Part shown: piece by piece, positions 33,695 to 45,677 of the stretch | Layout of the letters: every line of letters starts with the position of its first letter | How positions within the stretch are numbered: position 1 is the stretch's first letter | Assembly: GCA_038501195.1 (NCBI GenBank) | Contig: JBBPUQ010000008.1 | Location: 848,001 to 912,000 of the forward strand | Length of the DNA stretch: 64,000 nt | Origin: Nemania diffusa | Lineage: Eukaryota > Ascomycota > Sordariomycetes > Xylariales > Xylariaceae | Reading direction: 5' to 3' | The notes under the pieces: generated by a model | Told to the model about the DNA's origin: nothing | Seen by the model: only the letters and a program-made list of their open reading frames with translations | Database searches by the model: none | Translations under genes and position numbers: made by a program

Positions 33695-35856
33695 CTATAC
33701 ACGCTCAGACGAGGCAATGTAGTACCGACGGTATTTTATTAACTTCGGCCCTAACCGACAATATTCCCTTCTGCGCAGTGAATCCCAGACAAATCTCTCT
33801 GGGAAGCATTCACTAGCCCAACCGTCAGCAGCCGCGCAGAGCACAGGTATAGCGAAGGAGCACTCACTAATAGTCATGACCAAGATGCCCAGTTCGTCCG
33901 CGTCCTCGAGCCACATCTCGACGCGGGGCGGCATGGCGAAGCCCCTCTCGACGAGGAAGAACTCGGCCTGGATGAGCTCGCGGCCGTCCCACTGCGCCAG
34001 CCAGCGGGCGTAGAGGCCCATCCAGAGCTTCTCGTCGGCGGCCTGCCACAGCCACTTGGCGCCGGGGGTCAGCATGCGGCCGAGCTGCAGGCAGTTGAAG
34101 TGGCGGGTGCCGTGGTGCGCGCTGTAGGCCCAGTGCACGAAGTAGATGCTCATGAGCGAGCGCCGCTTGGCCTCGATGTGCGCCCACACGCGCCACGGCG
34201 GCCGCACGTGCGTCGCCTCCTCGTGCAGCAGCATCCCCGTCGACAGCACGTGGTTCGCCATCTCCTGCACCGCCGCGAACAGCTCGTCCGGCACCACCGG
34301 CAGGAAGCCCTGCCGGTTCGACGGGAACAGGAGGATCACTAGCAGGATCGCGAGGCTCTGCATGGCGGCCAGCAGTGTCGGGGCGTCGTATGTGTGATAC
34401 TATTTACGTGTGAGGTGTGTACGCTTCCTTTATTATCCCGCGAGTCATCTCGGAAGGTGTGGGACGGGATAATAGGCGTTTCAATTATACATACCTTTGC
34501 TAGGATACTCTCGAGCTCTCCTCGAGTAGCATCTTGGACGATCTGCCCCGAGTCCTCGGCCTGCCCTACCCACATCTTGCACAGCGTGATGCACCTCGCA
34601 ATGTGCTTCGGAATCTCCACGTCGCCGCCGTTATTCCCTCCACTATCGTGATAGAATTGGGTAATGTGGATGATCGGCGGAAGCTGGATCCCCTTGGCGA
34701 GCATACGTGGCCAGGATCGGAGAGCGCGGAAGAGAGTTTGCACTACAACCCAAGAAACACGGGAGTTAGTTTGAGTTTATCCGATTATCGTCCCCATCGC
34801 CCTCCGTGAAGCAATCGGCGATATAGGGGGGTGGGTTATTTAAGCTAAATGAAAGAATAGAAAAGGGGAAGTAGGGAGCTACATACCGCTGTGCTCGACG
34901 AGACACGGCGGGTCGGGTGGTATAGGCTTCGCGGCTAGGGCGAGCATCCACGGCTCGATCTCGCCAACATCTGACAACGTGTTCGTAAGCCCCGAGTTAG
35001 CCACTGACCGCACAACCCCGAAGTTTGCCGCCTGCTGAATGACGCACAAATCGTCGTCGATTGCGGGACTACTACTACTATCTAGGCCGAGCTTGGGATC
35101 GAGGCTTTCCGCATAGGAGCTCGCGCTGTGGTGGCTGTGCGTGTTAGGGGCGGCATGCGTGCTCGGCGTGCTACACGAGGTCGAGTAGACCACCTCGAAG
35201 CCCGACGTGGAGTCCGCGATGGCTGCCGGACCACTAGAGGTGAAAAGGTCCGGCAGCAGCGAGCACTGGATTTCCTCTTCGGAGCCAGGCAGGGCCGCGA
35301 ATCCGGCCCCGCAATCCAAGTACGCGGCCACGTCTCGGTCTGCGTCCGCTATGGCCACTGGGCCCCCTGCATGAAGGAGGATTGGTTGAGGGGCTGCCGG
35401 CGCATACCCAGAGCCCAGACCGGAGTTCGCGGAGCCGGGGTTGCCGGTGTGCGCTGGCTCTTGGCAACCTACCGTCCTAACGGGGCGCGCGTACACGCAT
35501 TGGATGTTGCGCGTGCTGCAGCGTGAGCACGTCGGACGTTGCAGGTCGCATCGTGCCTTAGCGATTATGCAACTGCGGCAGGCCTTTTGCCGTACGCTGG
35601 GCGTAGGCTCGAGGGTGCATCTCTTCGCGTGGCGCACGAGAGAAGACTCTGTGTAAGTCGCAGAGTTAACACAACCAGACTACCTAAGACTAGACTTGAC
35701 TCCCAACGCTTCCGTTCTTTAATTTCCCTTATCATTAAGTCACATACATATATAGGAGAGGAAAAAGGGAGAAGAAGATGAAAACATACTTTGCTTGAAA
35801 GTCTTCTTACAGAGGCTGCACCGGTGTTCCGAATCTATAGTGATGATATCGTTCAT
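33695..35856 (-). CDS. Transcription factor with C2HC finger plus Zn2Cys6 cluster
   Basis: Four exons: 35856-35790, 35648-34887, 34742-34495 and 34399-33695, giving 593 residues. The first intron (141 nt) splits a finger. Joined, it reads CSLCKKTFKQKSSLVRHAKRC, exactly C-X2-C-X12-H-X3-C. It is followed at once by a binuclear cluster, CRSCIIAKARC then DLQRPTCSRCSTRNIQC (C-X2-C-X6-C-X6-C-X2-C-X6-C). A long Ser/Ala/Gly-rich linker follows, then PWMLALAAKPIPP, RALRSWPRMLAK, and APTLLAAMQSLAILLVILLF with HIEAKRRSLMSIYFVHWAY of the fungal regulator domain. The last 45 residues after MTIS look less conserved; a GTGAGT there could be a further donor. Its targets are unknown. Confidence 0.85.
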
Positions 35857-36743
35857 CCCGCTAGACAGCGCGGCTCGGAACACTAAGATCCACGCCTCGC
35901 AAACGAATTCCGGAGGCTAAAATAGGTAGAACTCACGCGTCTACTCGCGATTTCTCGCGTTCTAGCCAGCTGCTTGATATCTACGCATACAGCATGCTCT
36001 CGTTTTTCGTATAAGCCGGGATGCTGAGTCACTTATACTCGGAATTCCGGGTTCAAATCTCACATCACCCCGCTACAGAATATTTGCACACGGGAATCCG
36101 GGTTCGCTATGGTTTAGGTACTCATCTAGGCTAATAACATTCTGCTACCTAATCGTATGCCAAGCGCCCTCTAATTTTCAGTAATTTCATATCGGCTGAA
36201 TTATTCAGTAATTGAATAGAGCCCCTCTACAGAGTACCTACCTACCTAGGCATGTAGGTAAATAGGTACTCTGTACTACCTTACAGCACCTAGCTACAGG
36301 GCCTATAACACTCACCCATAGGGCATCTTACACCACCTACTTCATCACGGCCTTCAACAAAACCTTCAAGCCTTTGATCAAAGCTTTCAATTGAAACCTA
36401 TTTTCGCAACCTCAGAACTCTTCAGTGTTATTAAGCGACAAACTATGATTTTAAACAAAAGTTACAGTTATGCGAGCTACTTATGTTTTAGTGAGAAACC
36501 CACCTATTTATAAGTCCTTCAAAAAAATCCCCAGCACCGGTTCTGCTTAGGTTAGAGGCTTTATTAGCCTGGACGAGAGGTACCTACCTAAATGTGAGCA
36601 CTGCTCCACAGAGTCACAAACTTCCCCCCATGAGACCTTTATAAAGATCACATTTATACGTCTCTGATTCCTTAGGTTTCATTTTACCCGACGTCTTTTC
36701 CGTCGTACAGAACAACCAAACGGGATTTTTGTACCTGTCAATC
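35857..36743. other. Divergent promoter region, TF gene / NAD synthetase gene
   Basis: About 890 nt with no coding sequence. It contains the hairpin at 36230-36273 and many CTACCTA/TAGGTAG motifs of the kind scattered across this window. Confidence 0.5.
36230..36273. repeat. Imperfect palindrome of CCTA/TAGG units
   Basis: The 44 bases read CAGAGTACCTA ... TAGGTACTCTG with CTACCTAGG and CATGTAGG in the middle, so the outer 11 bases pair perfectly. It lies in the shared upstream region of two divergent genes and could form a cruciform or bind a dimeric regulator. Confidence 0.6.
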
Positions 36744-39499
36744 ATGTCCTTCCTCACAGTGGCAGCAGCCACGCTGCCAAGTGTGCCCCTCGATTTTCAG
36801 GGCAATCGAGACAGGATCCTTGAATCGATCCGGATCGCCAAAGCCAAAGGTGCCACGGTGCGCACCGGCCCAGAGGTATGCACAACATGCACCCCATTTT
36901 CAACTTGCGTACTAACGCCCATCCCACAGCTTGAGGTACCCGGATACGGATGCTTGGATCACCACCTTGGTACGTCCCTTCATCACCTCCTTATTCTTCG
37001 GCTCGCCGTCCTGATGCTTTAGTGACTAGAGGGAGACACGTTCGCCCACTCCTGGGAAGTCGTGGCAGACATTATCAGCCATGAAGTATGCAAGGACATG
37101 CTCATTGATCTGGGGCTAGGGGTTCGCCATAGAAATGTCCGATACAATTGGTGAGTCCTATATCCAATCTTGTTGGACCTCTGCTAATAGACCTTAACAG
37201 CCGTGTTCTCTGCACCTACAAGAAAATATTGTTCATTCGGTGAGTTCAACGACGTATTTCCTGTTGATGGTTGTATTGAGGGGGGGAAGCTGACAAATAG
37301 TCTCTCGCAAGCCCCAAGATGAGTCTGGCCCAGGATTCATTATACAGAGAAGGCCGACACTTCACTGCATGGGTAAAGCATATGCAGAGTGAAACTTACT
37401 ACCTGGAAGAAGTCATAAAACGAGTGACAGGGCAACGAACATGTCCTATCGGTGATGTTGTTCTCGTAAGTGCTGGACCATTCCGCGTCTGATCTCCTAT
37501 TAACGACCAACGACAGTCAACACGCGATACCTCTATCGGTTGTGAGACTTGCGAGGAATTGTTTACTCCTCTCAACCCATCTACAGTGTGTTCTCTCTCT
37601 ACCTGAGTTGATATCTCTGTTGCGGAGCCTTCAGGTTTCAATGCTAATGCACGGAAGTATATGTCGTTGAATGGTGTAGAAATAATACTTAACGTAAGTG
37701 CAATAGCAAAACCGACGCCTAACGCAAAAAGTGTGCTACTAACATAACCTATAGAGTTCAGCGTCGCATGCTGAGCTTCGGAAGCTTAAGACACGACTTG
37801 ATCTCATCGCAAATTCAACGTTCGTCTACCGCCTTTCGAAATAAACTCCATGTTACTTCAAACAGGAACTAACCTTGACGTTATTAGGAGGAAGACTGGA
37901 GGATGTTATGTCTATGCGAATGCCACGGGCGTAGACGGAGACGCTCGCATGTTGTTCGATGGCTCGTCAATGATCTTGGTAGGCTGACACTGACATCTCT
38001 TAGAAGCTCAAGCACGGCTAACCAGTCTCAGCTGAATGGGAAACCTCTCGAACAGGGGTCCCAATTCTCTCTTGAACCTGTCGAAGTTATAACAGCCACT
38101 ATCGATCTTGAAGAGATACGGAGTTTCCGTTCCAGTATCTCCAGGAATGTGCAGGCTGCACAACAGCCAGACTACATCAGAGTAGATTGGGATATCCAAT
38201 TATCTCGTTCGGCTGATGAAGTTTTCCTCTCAAAGAGTCTTCATATCTCCTCTGAAAAGGAGCTTCATATACTAGACCCCATGTCTGAGATATGGATGGG
38301 TACTTCTGTGTATCTTTGGCAGTATCTTGTCCGAACATCTTCTCCAGGCTTCTTTTTAAGTCTTTCTGGTGGTAAGTTACCCGTTCCTAATAAGCTACAA
38401 TTCATCTCGCAATTAACGCAGGAACACAACAGGTCTGGATAGCTCCACAGTAGCTCTCTTTGTCTATGGTATGGCCAAACTCGTGCTTAGTTCTATCGAA
38501 GCCGGTTCACACAGGACCTTGGCCGATTTAAGACGGGTTACTGGTATAGAATCGCTGGTCCCAAAAACACCCGAAGAGATTGTTCACCTGCTACTGACTA
38601 CGTGTTATATGGCCACGGTCAATTCATCCCAAGAGACGAGTTCCCGAGCTGAAAGGCTCGCCGCAAAATTAGGGGCGCGGCACTTGTCAATCTCTATAGA
38701 CCAGGTAGTCCAAGCCAGTTTGGCCATCATCGACAAGGCACTACAGTTCGCCCCCAAGTACACGGTCGAGGGAGGCACGCGCTCTGAGAATCTCGCACTT
38801 CAGAACATCCAAGCGCGTTCTCGTCTGACTTCGCAATACATGTTGGCTCAGCTAGTCACTACAGCTTCACAGTCACCCAGGGCGGGCTCAGCTCTCCTAG
38901 TTCTCACCAGCGGCAATGTGGACGAAAATCTACGAGGCTATTACACAAAGTACGATGCTTCCTCCGGAGACCTGGCCCCTCTAGGCTCGATATCCAAAAA
39001 CGACGCGAAGCTTTTCCAAAGATGGGCCATGAAAGCCTGGGACCTCCCGATCTTGGAGGAATTCCTGACCGCCACTCCAAGCGCCGAGCTGCTTCCGCTG
39101 TCTGCCGGCGTGCAAGACGACGAGTCGGAGAGCGAGATGGGACTCACGTACACGGAGCTTTCCGTTTTCGGGATCCTCCGAAAAGTCCAGAAGTTAGGCC
39201 CCTGGTCCTGCTACCTCCACCTGCTCGGCGAGTGGAAAGACCGCAACTTGACGCCGCAACAGATCGCGGAGAAGGTCATGCGCTTCTTCCGGAATTATGC
39301 CCTCAACCGGCACAAGGCCACCATCATCACGCCGTCGGTTCACATGTCGGCGTACAACCCCGATGACAATCGACACGACCTCAGGCCGTTTTTGTACGTC
39401 GTGGATTGGCCCTTCCAGTTCAATAAGATCCGGGCACATGCGGAGCACCTGGGAAATATGATGAGCCGAGCAAGTGCCGACGGCGACGACGACCCATGA
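36744..39499 (+). CDS. QNS1: Glutamine-dependent NAD+ synthetase
   Basis: Eleven exons: 36744-36875, 36930-36969, 37030-37150, 37201-37239, 37312-37465, 37517-37585, 37659-37694, 37755-37819, 37888-37978, 38032-38371 and 38433-39499. They add up to 717 residues, the eukaryotic length. The N-terminal nitrilase-type amidase carries Glu in GPELEVPGYG, Lys in CTYKKILFIRPKM and the nucleophilic Cys at about residue 174 in GCETCEELF. The synthetase domain starts with the P-loop SGGLDSS at about 361-367 and continues with TCYMATVNSSQETSSRA, EGGTRSENLALQNIQAR, SGNVDENLRGYYTKYDASSGD and NRHKATIITPS. It makes NAD+ from deamido-NAD+ with glutamine and ATP in the cytosol. No residue loss is seen, so it should be functional and essential. 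Confidence 0.95.
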
Positions 39500-39867
39500 T
39501 GGAGAATCGAGTGCAAACGAAGTGAGCATAACAGGAAGCGCCAATTAACAATTTTTACGTGGCTAGAATTCGTAAATCTACCTAGAAAGTTATAAATAAA
39601 GTGTATAAATTCCAGGTAAAGTATTATAACCACTGTCCGTAGTACTTTCCCCCCTATACAATCACATGCCAGTGACACACACTAAACACGATACCCCGCG
39701 CTCATTTTTCTAACCCCACAAGCTATTTTTAGCGGCCAACATGGGTGGCGTTAGCGTATAGAGTGTAAGAATCAGCCTCGGTGCGCCCTCATGGGTATAA
39801 CATCACAGTACTCCTAACCTCATCATGCAAAGGGCGTCGTCGCCCGTCTATAAATATAACATCCAAC
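39500..39867. other. Intergenic between convergent 3' ends
   Basis: Short AT-rich region between the stops of the NAD synthetase (+) and ETF-QO (-) genes. It must hold both polyadenylation regions; no other signal was found. Confidence 0.55.
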
Positions 39868-41922
39868 TTAGGTCTTATAATACTTCGGCCCCTCCCCACC
39901 TTGGGGAACGGCCCAGTTGATATCTTGATGAGGAGCCTTGATATCGCATGTCTTGCAGTGGATGCAGCTAGTTCGAAGTCAGTATATGGTATCAGTTAGA
40001 GGCCTAAGATGCTACTCACTTCTGCGCATTGATCTGGAACCTGACACCGAGGCTTTTGGTGTCGTCTTCGACGTACTCGTAGACGCCGGCCGGACAGAAG
40101 CGATTCTCCAGGCCCTTATATGAGGGCCATGTCTCATTCGCATGAGCCTCCCAGTCTTTTACTTGGAGATGAACCGGTTGGTCTTCCTCGTGATTAGTGC
40201 CCGTCCGAGAAACACTGGTCAAGATGTCAAACGTGATTTTCCCGTCTGGTTTGGGATATTCAATCTTGGTGCATTTATCGGCATGTTTCGTAGCGGCATG
40301 GTCAGGCTGCTTATGCTTCAATGTCCAAGGAACTCGTCCTTTGAGCACATAAGCCTCTAAGCCCGAATACATAACACCGCCATAAACACCAAGAGGAGTG
40401 TGGAAAGAAGGTCGCATATTTCTAACTTCCTTCAGCTCCTTCCAAATTTCCGATTTCCGCAGGGAATCTTCGTAGTTGTAGAGGAAGACGGCGCTCGAGT
40501 CCCCTTCTGACAGAGCAGTCCAGGCTGCTTCCGCAGCTAGCATACCGGACTTCATAGCGTTATGTGTCCCCTTGACTTTGGGGACGTTAACAAAGCCGGC
40601 AGAATCGCCAATCAGCGCCCCACCAGGGAAGGCGACCTTCGGAATCGACTGAAAGCCGCCCTCGATGAGAGCCCTGGCACCATACGATAAACACTTGCCT
40701 CCTTCGAGAACCGATTTATACAGAGGGTGCTGCTTTAGCTTCTGGAACTCGCCGTACGGAGATAACCAAGGATTCGGATAATCCAGCGCGACAACTAGAC
40801 CAATACTCACAAGGTTGTCTCCAAAATGGTACATCCAGGCGCCGCCATATGTGTCAGAGGGCAATGGATAGCCCAGTGAGTGCGTGATCTGGCCCCTGTT
40901 GAATTTTTCGGGGTCTATCTCCCAGACCTCCTTTAGACCCAGGCCATAGGTCTGTGGTTGACTATCTCTCCTTAGGTCGAACTTTTTGATGACTTGTTTC
41001 GTCAGGCTACCGTGGCAGCCCTCTGCAAACATGGTGACTCTCGCATGAAACTCCATACCCCGCTCAAAGCTATCTTTCGGTTTCCCGTCTCGAGCAATGC
41101 CCAAGTCGTTCGTCGCCACTCCCTTCACCGACCCATCCGAGCTATAGAGAACCTCGGAGGCCGCAAATCCCGGATAGACCTCGACACCGACTTCCTCGGC
41201 TCGCTCGCCCAGCCATTTCGTGAATTCGTTCAAGCTGACAATGTAGTTGCCGTGGTTGTTCATCTGAGGTGGGGTAGGTATAGGTATGGCGGCGGACTTC
41301 GTCAAGAACCTCATCTTGTCGGAGCCGGCAGGGGTGGCATGTTGGAAACGGTGTTCGTTGCTCTCGTCGAGCCAGTCGGGGAAGAGTTCGCTCACGGCGG
41401 AGGGCTGTATAACCGCGCCCGATAGGATATGTGCGCCAATCTCGCCGGCCTTCTCAAGCAGGAGGACTCGGAAGTCCTCATTGCCGTTCTCGTTGGCTAA
41501 TTGCTTCAGACGAATGGCTGCACTCAGCCCAGCAGGCCCTACAGCAAATCACGAAACGTTAGTCCTAGTCCTGACAAATATGCCTCGCGCGCAATGGATA
41601 TCTCAATATAGTAATATGTATATATACCTCCTCCTATTATACACACATCGACCTCATCGCTCTCCCGCTCGACGGAGTTAGGATCGAACCTCTCTTCAAC
41701 ACTAGCGAGGTATCGCGCATGGGTTGTGGTAAAGGCGCGCAGGGCGTGGCGGGGTATCGACACGGCCGTAGTAGCTTGACAGGTTCTTCGGGATCGCGAC
41801 GCTATTGTGGAGGAGTATGATGCGTATGATGCTCTACAAACCTGGCGACTGATTTGCGACCGAGCAGGTAAGAGGGCGCCGCCGCGACGTGCAAAGACCT
41901 GCAGAGGAGTCGAGGTGGACAT
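39868..41922 (-). CDS. ETFDH: Electron transfer flavoprotein-ubiquinone oxidoreductase, mitochondrial
   Basis: Three exons (41922-41628, 41538-40020, 39967-39868) give 637 residues. The first about 75 residues are rich in Arg/Ser/Ala with no acids, a mitochondrial presequence. The first junction restores the FAD motif [18 protein letters not shown]. Next come [39 protein letters not shown], the ubiquinone-side helix region, and [22 protein letters not shown]. The 4Fe-4S ligands are Cys in [10 protein letters not shown], and CIHCKTC reached only through the last exon, followed by [15 protein letters not shown]. It passes electrons from ETF, hence from acyl-CoA and dimethylglycine/sarcosine dehydrogenases, to ubiquinone in the inner membrane. 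All key residues are present. Confidence 0.95.
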
Positions 41923-44334
41923 TGTGACAGCCTCTTCTCAGTCTTGCCAGCTAATTGCGCAGCAAGATGAGAGACGATCCAAAAACAGAGAAAGCACAAG
42001 TAGATTTTCGCCACGGGTCGCGCTATAAAACCAAGAGCGCCATCAATTAACCAAATGCCGACTAGAATTCTAGATAAGTTTAGGTTTAAGCTTAGAGGTA
42101 TGGAATGGTAGGTATGCCCCACGGTCCAATAGCGAATCAAGAACGTGCGGGATGGTCGAGTCGAGTCAAGCTAGAAAGTTTGCTTGGGGTCTTCTTGCCG
42201 ACAACGGCAGTGATGACATCGTATCCTGTCTTTCTTTTTTCACAAGTGACCCGAGGTACAGAATACAGGCGAGAACTTCCGCGACAAGCCGCCGATAACC
42301 AATCTTGTTAGCCAATCAGGGCCAAACTATTAGAGAGCTTTACAGAGGGTCTCCGCCCCCACCATCTTATTCCGACACTACCACTCCGGCATCTATCTAC
42401 CTAAACAAGTACATATGTCGTAGGAGAATTACCGTCTGCCCGAGAGCTCTGTAAGGAGAGCTTTTACGCGCACTCAACAATAAGGGGATAAATTGTTCTC
42501 TATAAGTGTGTTAGTTGCCTATCTGCCTATTCTCAGATTCCCTATTTCTTATGCGACAACTTCAAGCAAAGTACTATCATAGATATGATATTTACCTCAG
42601 CTTGATCTCTTATTACAGCATTGTAAGAGAACAACGACAAATAAGACAAACGTCGATGTAAAAGCTTTCGTAGGTATGATCGATTAGCATTGGGTTTTTC
42701 TAATATTGGAATTCCAGCTGTTCACCGGAATTATGACCCCTTTATTTTCATAGTTGGCTGTACGGGGCCCCGGCATCTCCGTCTCGTGCGTTGTTTAGAT
42801 TCGATGTTTTCTTTTTATAGACGACAAGTCACAATTCCGTACAGAGTAGGCGACTTATTACCCGCGAAGCAAAATGTGTCTTATGAGACAATCCCCGGGC
42901 CAACTTTCCGCTGCCAATAGTTTGAGGTAAACTCACGCGAGGTCACTAGGACTAGGTACCTCTCTTTAAAGGATCGTCCCAAAGCGACAAAAATAAATGG
43001 GACAAGGTTATCGAGGATACTGTGAAGCAGCTGTCAAGTGGTGACAGCATCGCGACTCAGGATAATGAGACTATTATGAAGAAGCGGTTGTCGCAGTAGC
43101 CAATTAGTAGACTAGACATGGTTCCACTGGTAGATACCGCAGATACCGCTTGTCCTATTGTTTTTACTAGGTTTACTTTCGATCTCGATGTATCATCTAA
43201 TTAACGGCTTGTTTCAGCTTGGCCTTCTAAGGTTTCCTTTTCCTAAGGCAGCAATTTGGAACTACCATGTTCACACGTGCTAAAGACAGAAAATGGCCTC
43301 AGCTATCTTAGTAGTAAATGAAGTAGAGGTCATACGAATGATCAAGTTGGTATGTTAAAATAAAAATTAGCTCACTAATCCAAATTTAATATTATAATAA
43401 AAAGAGTTTTACATCGTTATATGCACAGAAGATGAAGTTCCTGAACGAATAACTGTAGCGCGTGTAAGTAAAACTCTAGTATGAAAAAGAGAGTAAACGA
43501 AAGGAAAGACCCAGGATTCTAGATAATCCTCAGCTCCTTTGGGCAGGTGACAGCAGCTGTCCCCCTTGCAAGGGCGCGTCTTCTGCTTACTGAGTGCAGC
43601 TGAGGGTGTTAAATGTTTTCATCCTCTGCGGGTTTGTAACACAGCCACCCGGAAAACACGTTCCCGGACCGGGAAAGAAACAAGGCCGGAGAATCGAATG
43701 TCGACCTCTTTCCTACGGACATCGAATTCCAGCACTGTAGCTAATTCCGAACACCGTCAAGTCGAGGGCAATCGCCCTGCTGTCATGTCACGTGACCGTA
43801 GAACAAATAGTCAGGGCGGTTTTAGGCTCGTTTGATCTACTGCGTTTGACGTTTGACCACGGAAATCACTAGACACCGCCAATGGCGAGATCAGCCACGA
43901 ACCCTTGTTCTTATTTTTTTAGTTCCTGTCATCGCCAAGGGTCATTTCTTGAATTCCAAGCGCCTGGTCGAACGCAAAGAGTCGAGCCCTAACATAGTTT
44001 GTATGATCGACTTAACAAGAGATCCTATCACACCCTGCCGATGTTTGTATCGATACAGTGCTGTGTGCGCTTGATTTGTGATGTCAATGATGTGATGGTA
44101 GATTTTCTTGAAGGATCGTTTCTGAAAGTCCACTCTAATTTCGGGCTAGCTAGACCATGTCGTGATAGCCCCGTCTCGCTAAATCATGTATTGACTACAG
44201 AATGCAAAACGTTCAACCTGGTTGACATGTTAGAGATGAGGTTTCTCCAAGCTGCGCTACTCGACTAGTAAGCGCCTGATCGAAGATGGTAGCATTTTGG
44301 CAATCGTATAGAAACTTATTTCGTCTTGTTCTCC
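41923..44334. other. Intergenic, about 2.4 kb
   Basis: No complete gene. It includes an orphan coding-like fragment at 42956-43099 (separate entry). Frames at 42690-42920 and 43566-43835 lack features. Confidence 0.5.
42956..43099 (+). other. Orphan coding-like fragment
   Basis: An open frame of 47 codons without a usable ATG, ending in TAG at 43097. It reads as a charged helical tail (WDKVIEDTVKQLSSGDS, then DNETIMKKRLSQ) with coding-like composition, unlike the AT-rich flanks. It may be the 3' exon of a lost gene. No family is recognised. Confidence 0.25.
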
Positions 44335-44616
44335 CATAAATACTGTGACCGCCGAGCCGCACTATCCGTTCATCCTGTCTCTATCATCACCATTCACCTG
44401 ATCATCACGGAATCGACTTGAACGTTTCTTTGTTTGTTTTCTTCATTCTTTTGAGGTAAGAAGTCTCAACGGTTCGTAAACAATCATGTGTTAACATATC
44501 ACTAGCTGTGCTCCAATCCTTCTATTCTCCTACAACCGATCCACAACTCTGCGAGCTGTGCCTTGACTCTCATTACTATCGACTAGTATTATTTCCTCAT
44601 TTTTCCATCTTTCAAA
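44335..44616 (+). promoter_or_regulatory. Core promoter and leader intron of the small secreted protein gene
   Basis: A TATA-like CATAAATACTG at 44335 is followed by a pyrimidine-rich leader (CCATCATC- and CTTTGTTTG-like). GAG|GTAAGAAG at 44456 and CACTAG at 44505 could bound a 50-nt leader intron with a TTAACAT branch-like site. A leader of this kind is common in highly expressed fungal genes. Confidence 0.4.
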
Positions 44617-45123
44617 ATGAAGAGCTTCGGTGCTATCCTGATGGTCCTGGCGGCCGGTGCCTCCCTCGTCGCTGCTCTGCCAGCTCCTGGCGCCACTACC
44701 CACGGCCTTGAAACCCGTGCTCCCATGTTCTACGGTACATAGTCACTCACATATATCGTGCCTCAGCAAAGACTAACATGAAATAATGAAGCCCAACACC
44801 TTGAGGCTAGAAAGAAGAAGGACCACCACAAGGGAAACGCAACACTAGCAGCAGCTGTAAGATTCTCTACACCTCGTCAGAGCTAGCACATACTAACACC
44901 TTTGCTCGCGCCACAGGCCAACAACGGCACTGCCGACGGCAACAACAACGATAACGGGAAGGGCAAAGGCAAAGACGGCGCTAATGCGGGAGACAACATC
45001 CTAGAGACGATCCTAGGACTTCTAAGCGGCGCCGCAGGCAACGCGGGCGACGCGGCCGGAGGCAACGCAGCCGCAGCCGACCCGCTCGCGATCCTCCAGG
45101 GACTTCTCAACAAGGGTCAATAA
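44617..45123 (+). CDS. Small secreted protein, cysteine-free
   Basis: Three exons (44617-44734, 44792-44856, 44917-45123) give 129 residues. A signal peptide MKSFGAILMVLAAGASLVAALPAP is clear, with cleavage expected near Ala-Leu-Pro. LETR and EARKKK could be processing sites for Kex2-like or related proteases. The mature part has an Asn/Gly/Lys-rich stretch (GTADGNNNDNGKGKGK, with Asn-X-Thr sites at NAT and NGT), then two short amphipathic helices (DNILETILGLLSGAAG and DPLAILQGLLNKGQ) joined by an Ala/Gly linker. There is no Cys and no known domain. It could be a wall protein, effector or peptide precursor; the sequence alone does not decide. Confidence 0.7.
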
Positions 45124-45677
45124 ACGCATCGTCATGACCATCTCACGGCCTTAAGCGCGATCGGGTTGTATTTTTTAGGTGTAGATTTGGGTATATATGA
45201 GGCCTCGCCCTCACGGATTGGGCTGGGTTTAGTCGCCTCTCGAATTACGAGAGGCATGAATGAATTGGGATCTAGGATATGGTGTATATACCCCCTCGAC
45301 TTGTCTAGCCAGTCTAGAAGTTGATAATGAATATGGAATAGACTTCTATAATACGGGCTTCTTGTCAGCAAGGATACAAATCTCGCCTCAGTGATAAGCT
45401 TTATATTCGCCGGCCTACGATGAAATATCTTCTCTGCGTTCAAGGATAAGGGAGCGAGCATATATTCATGTAGTGTGGTGTATTCTACATCCCTAAGCTA
45501 GGTAAAGACAAGTTTACAGGTTACGACCATCCTTACAATACGTCGAAAGAAATGGCAGTCAGCTAACTTCTATACGATACAGCCCGGCCTCAGTTCCACC
45601 CCCCATCTATACGATCCACCACCACTCCTAATCCCCTCACATCAAATTTTGAGCCAAGTAACCAGCACAGCAGCCCC
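45124..45677. other. Intergenic between convergent 3' ends
   Basis: Holds the 3' flanks of the secreted-protein gene (+) and the A-T-R-R gene (-). A 109-codon minus frame at 45132-45461 has no features. Nothing else is seen. Confidence 0.5.

Noticed and set aside
36030..36075. tRNA-like B box (GGGTTCAAATCTC) near 36050
   Set aside because: The T-stem does not pair, no acceptor stem or anticodon arm can be folded around it, and no A box lies at the right distance.
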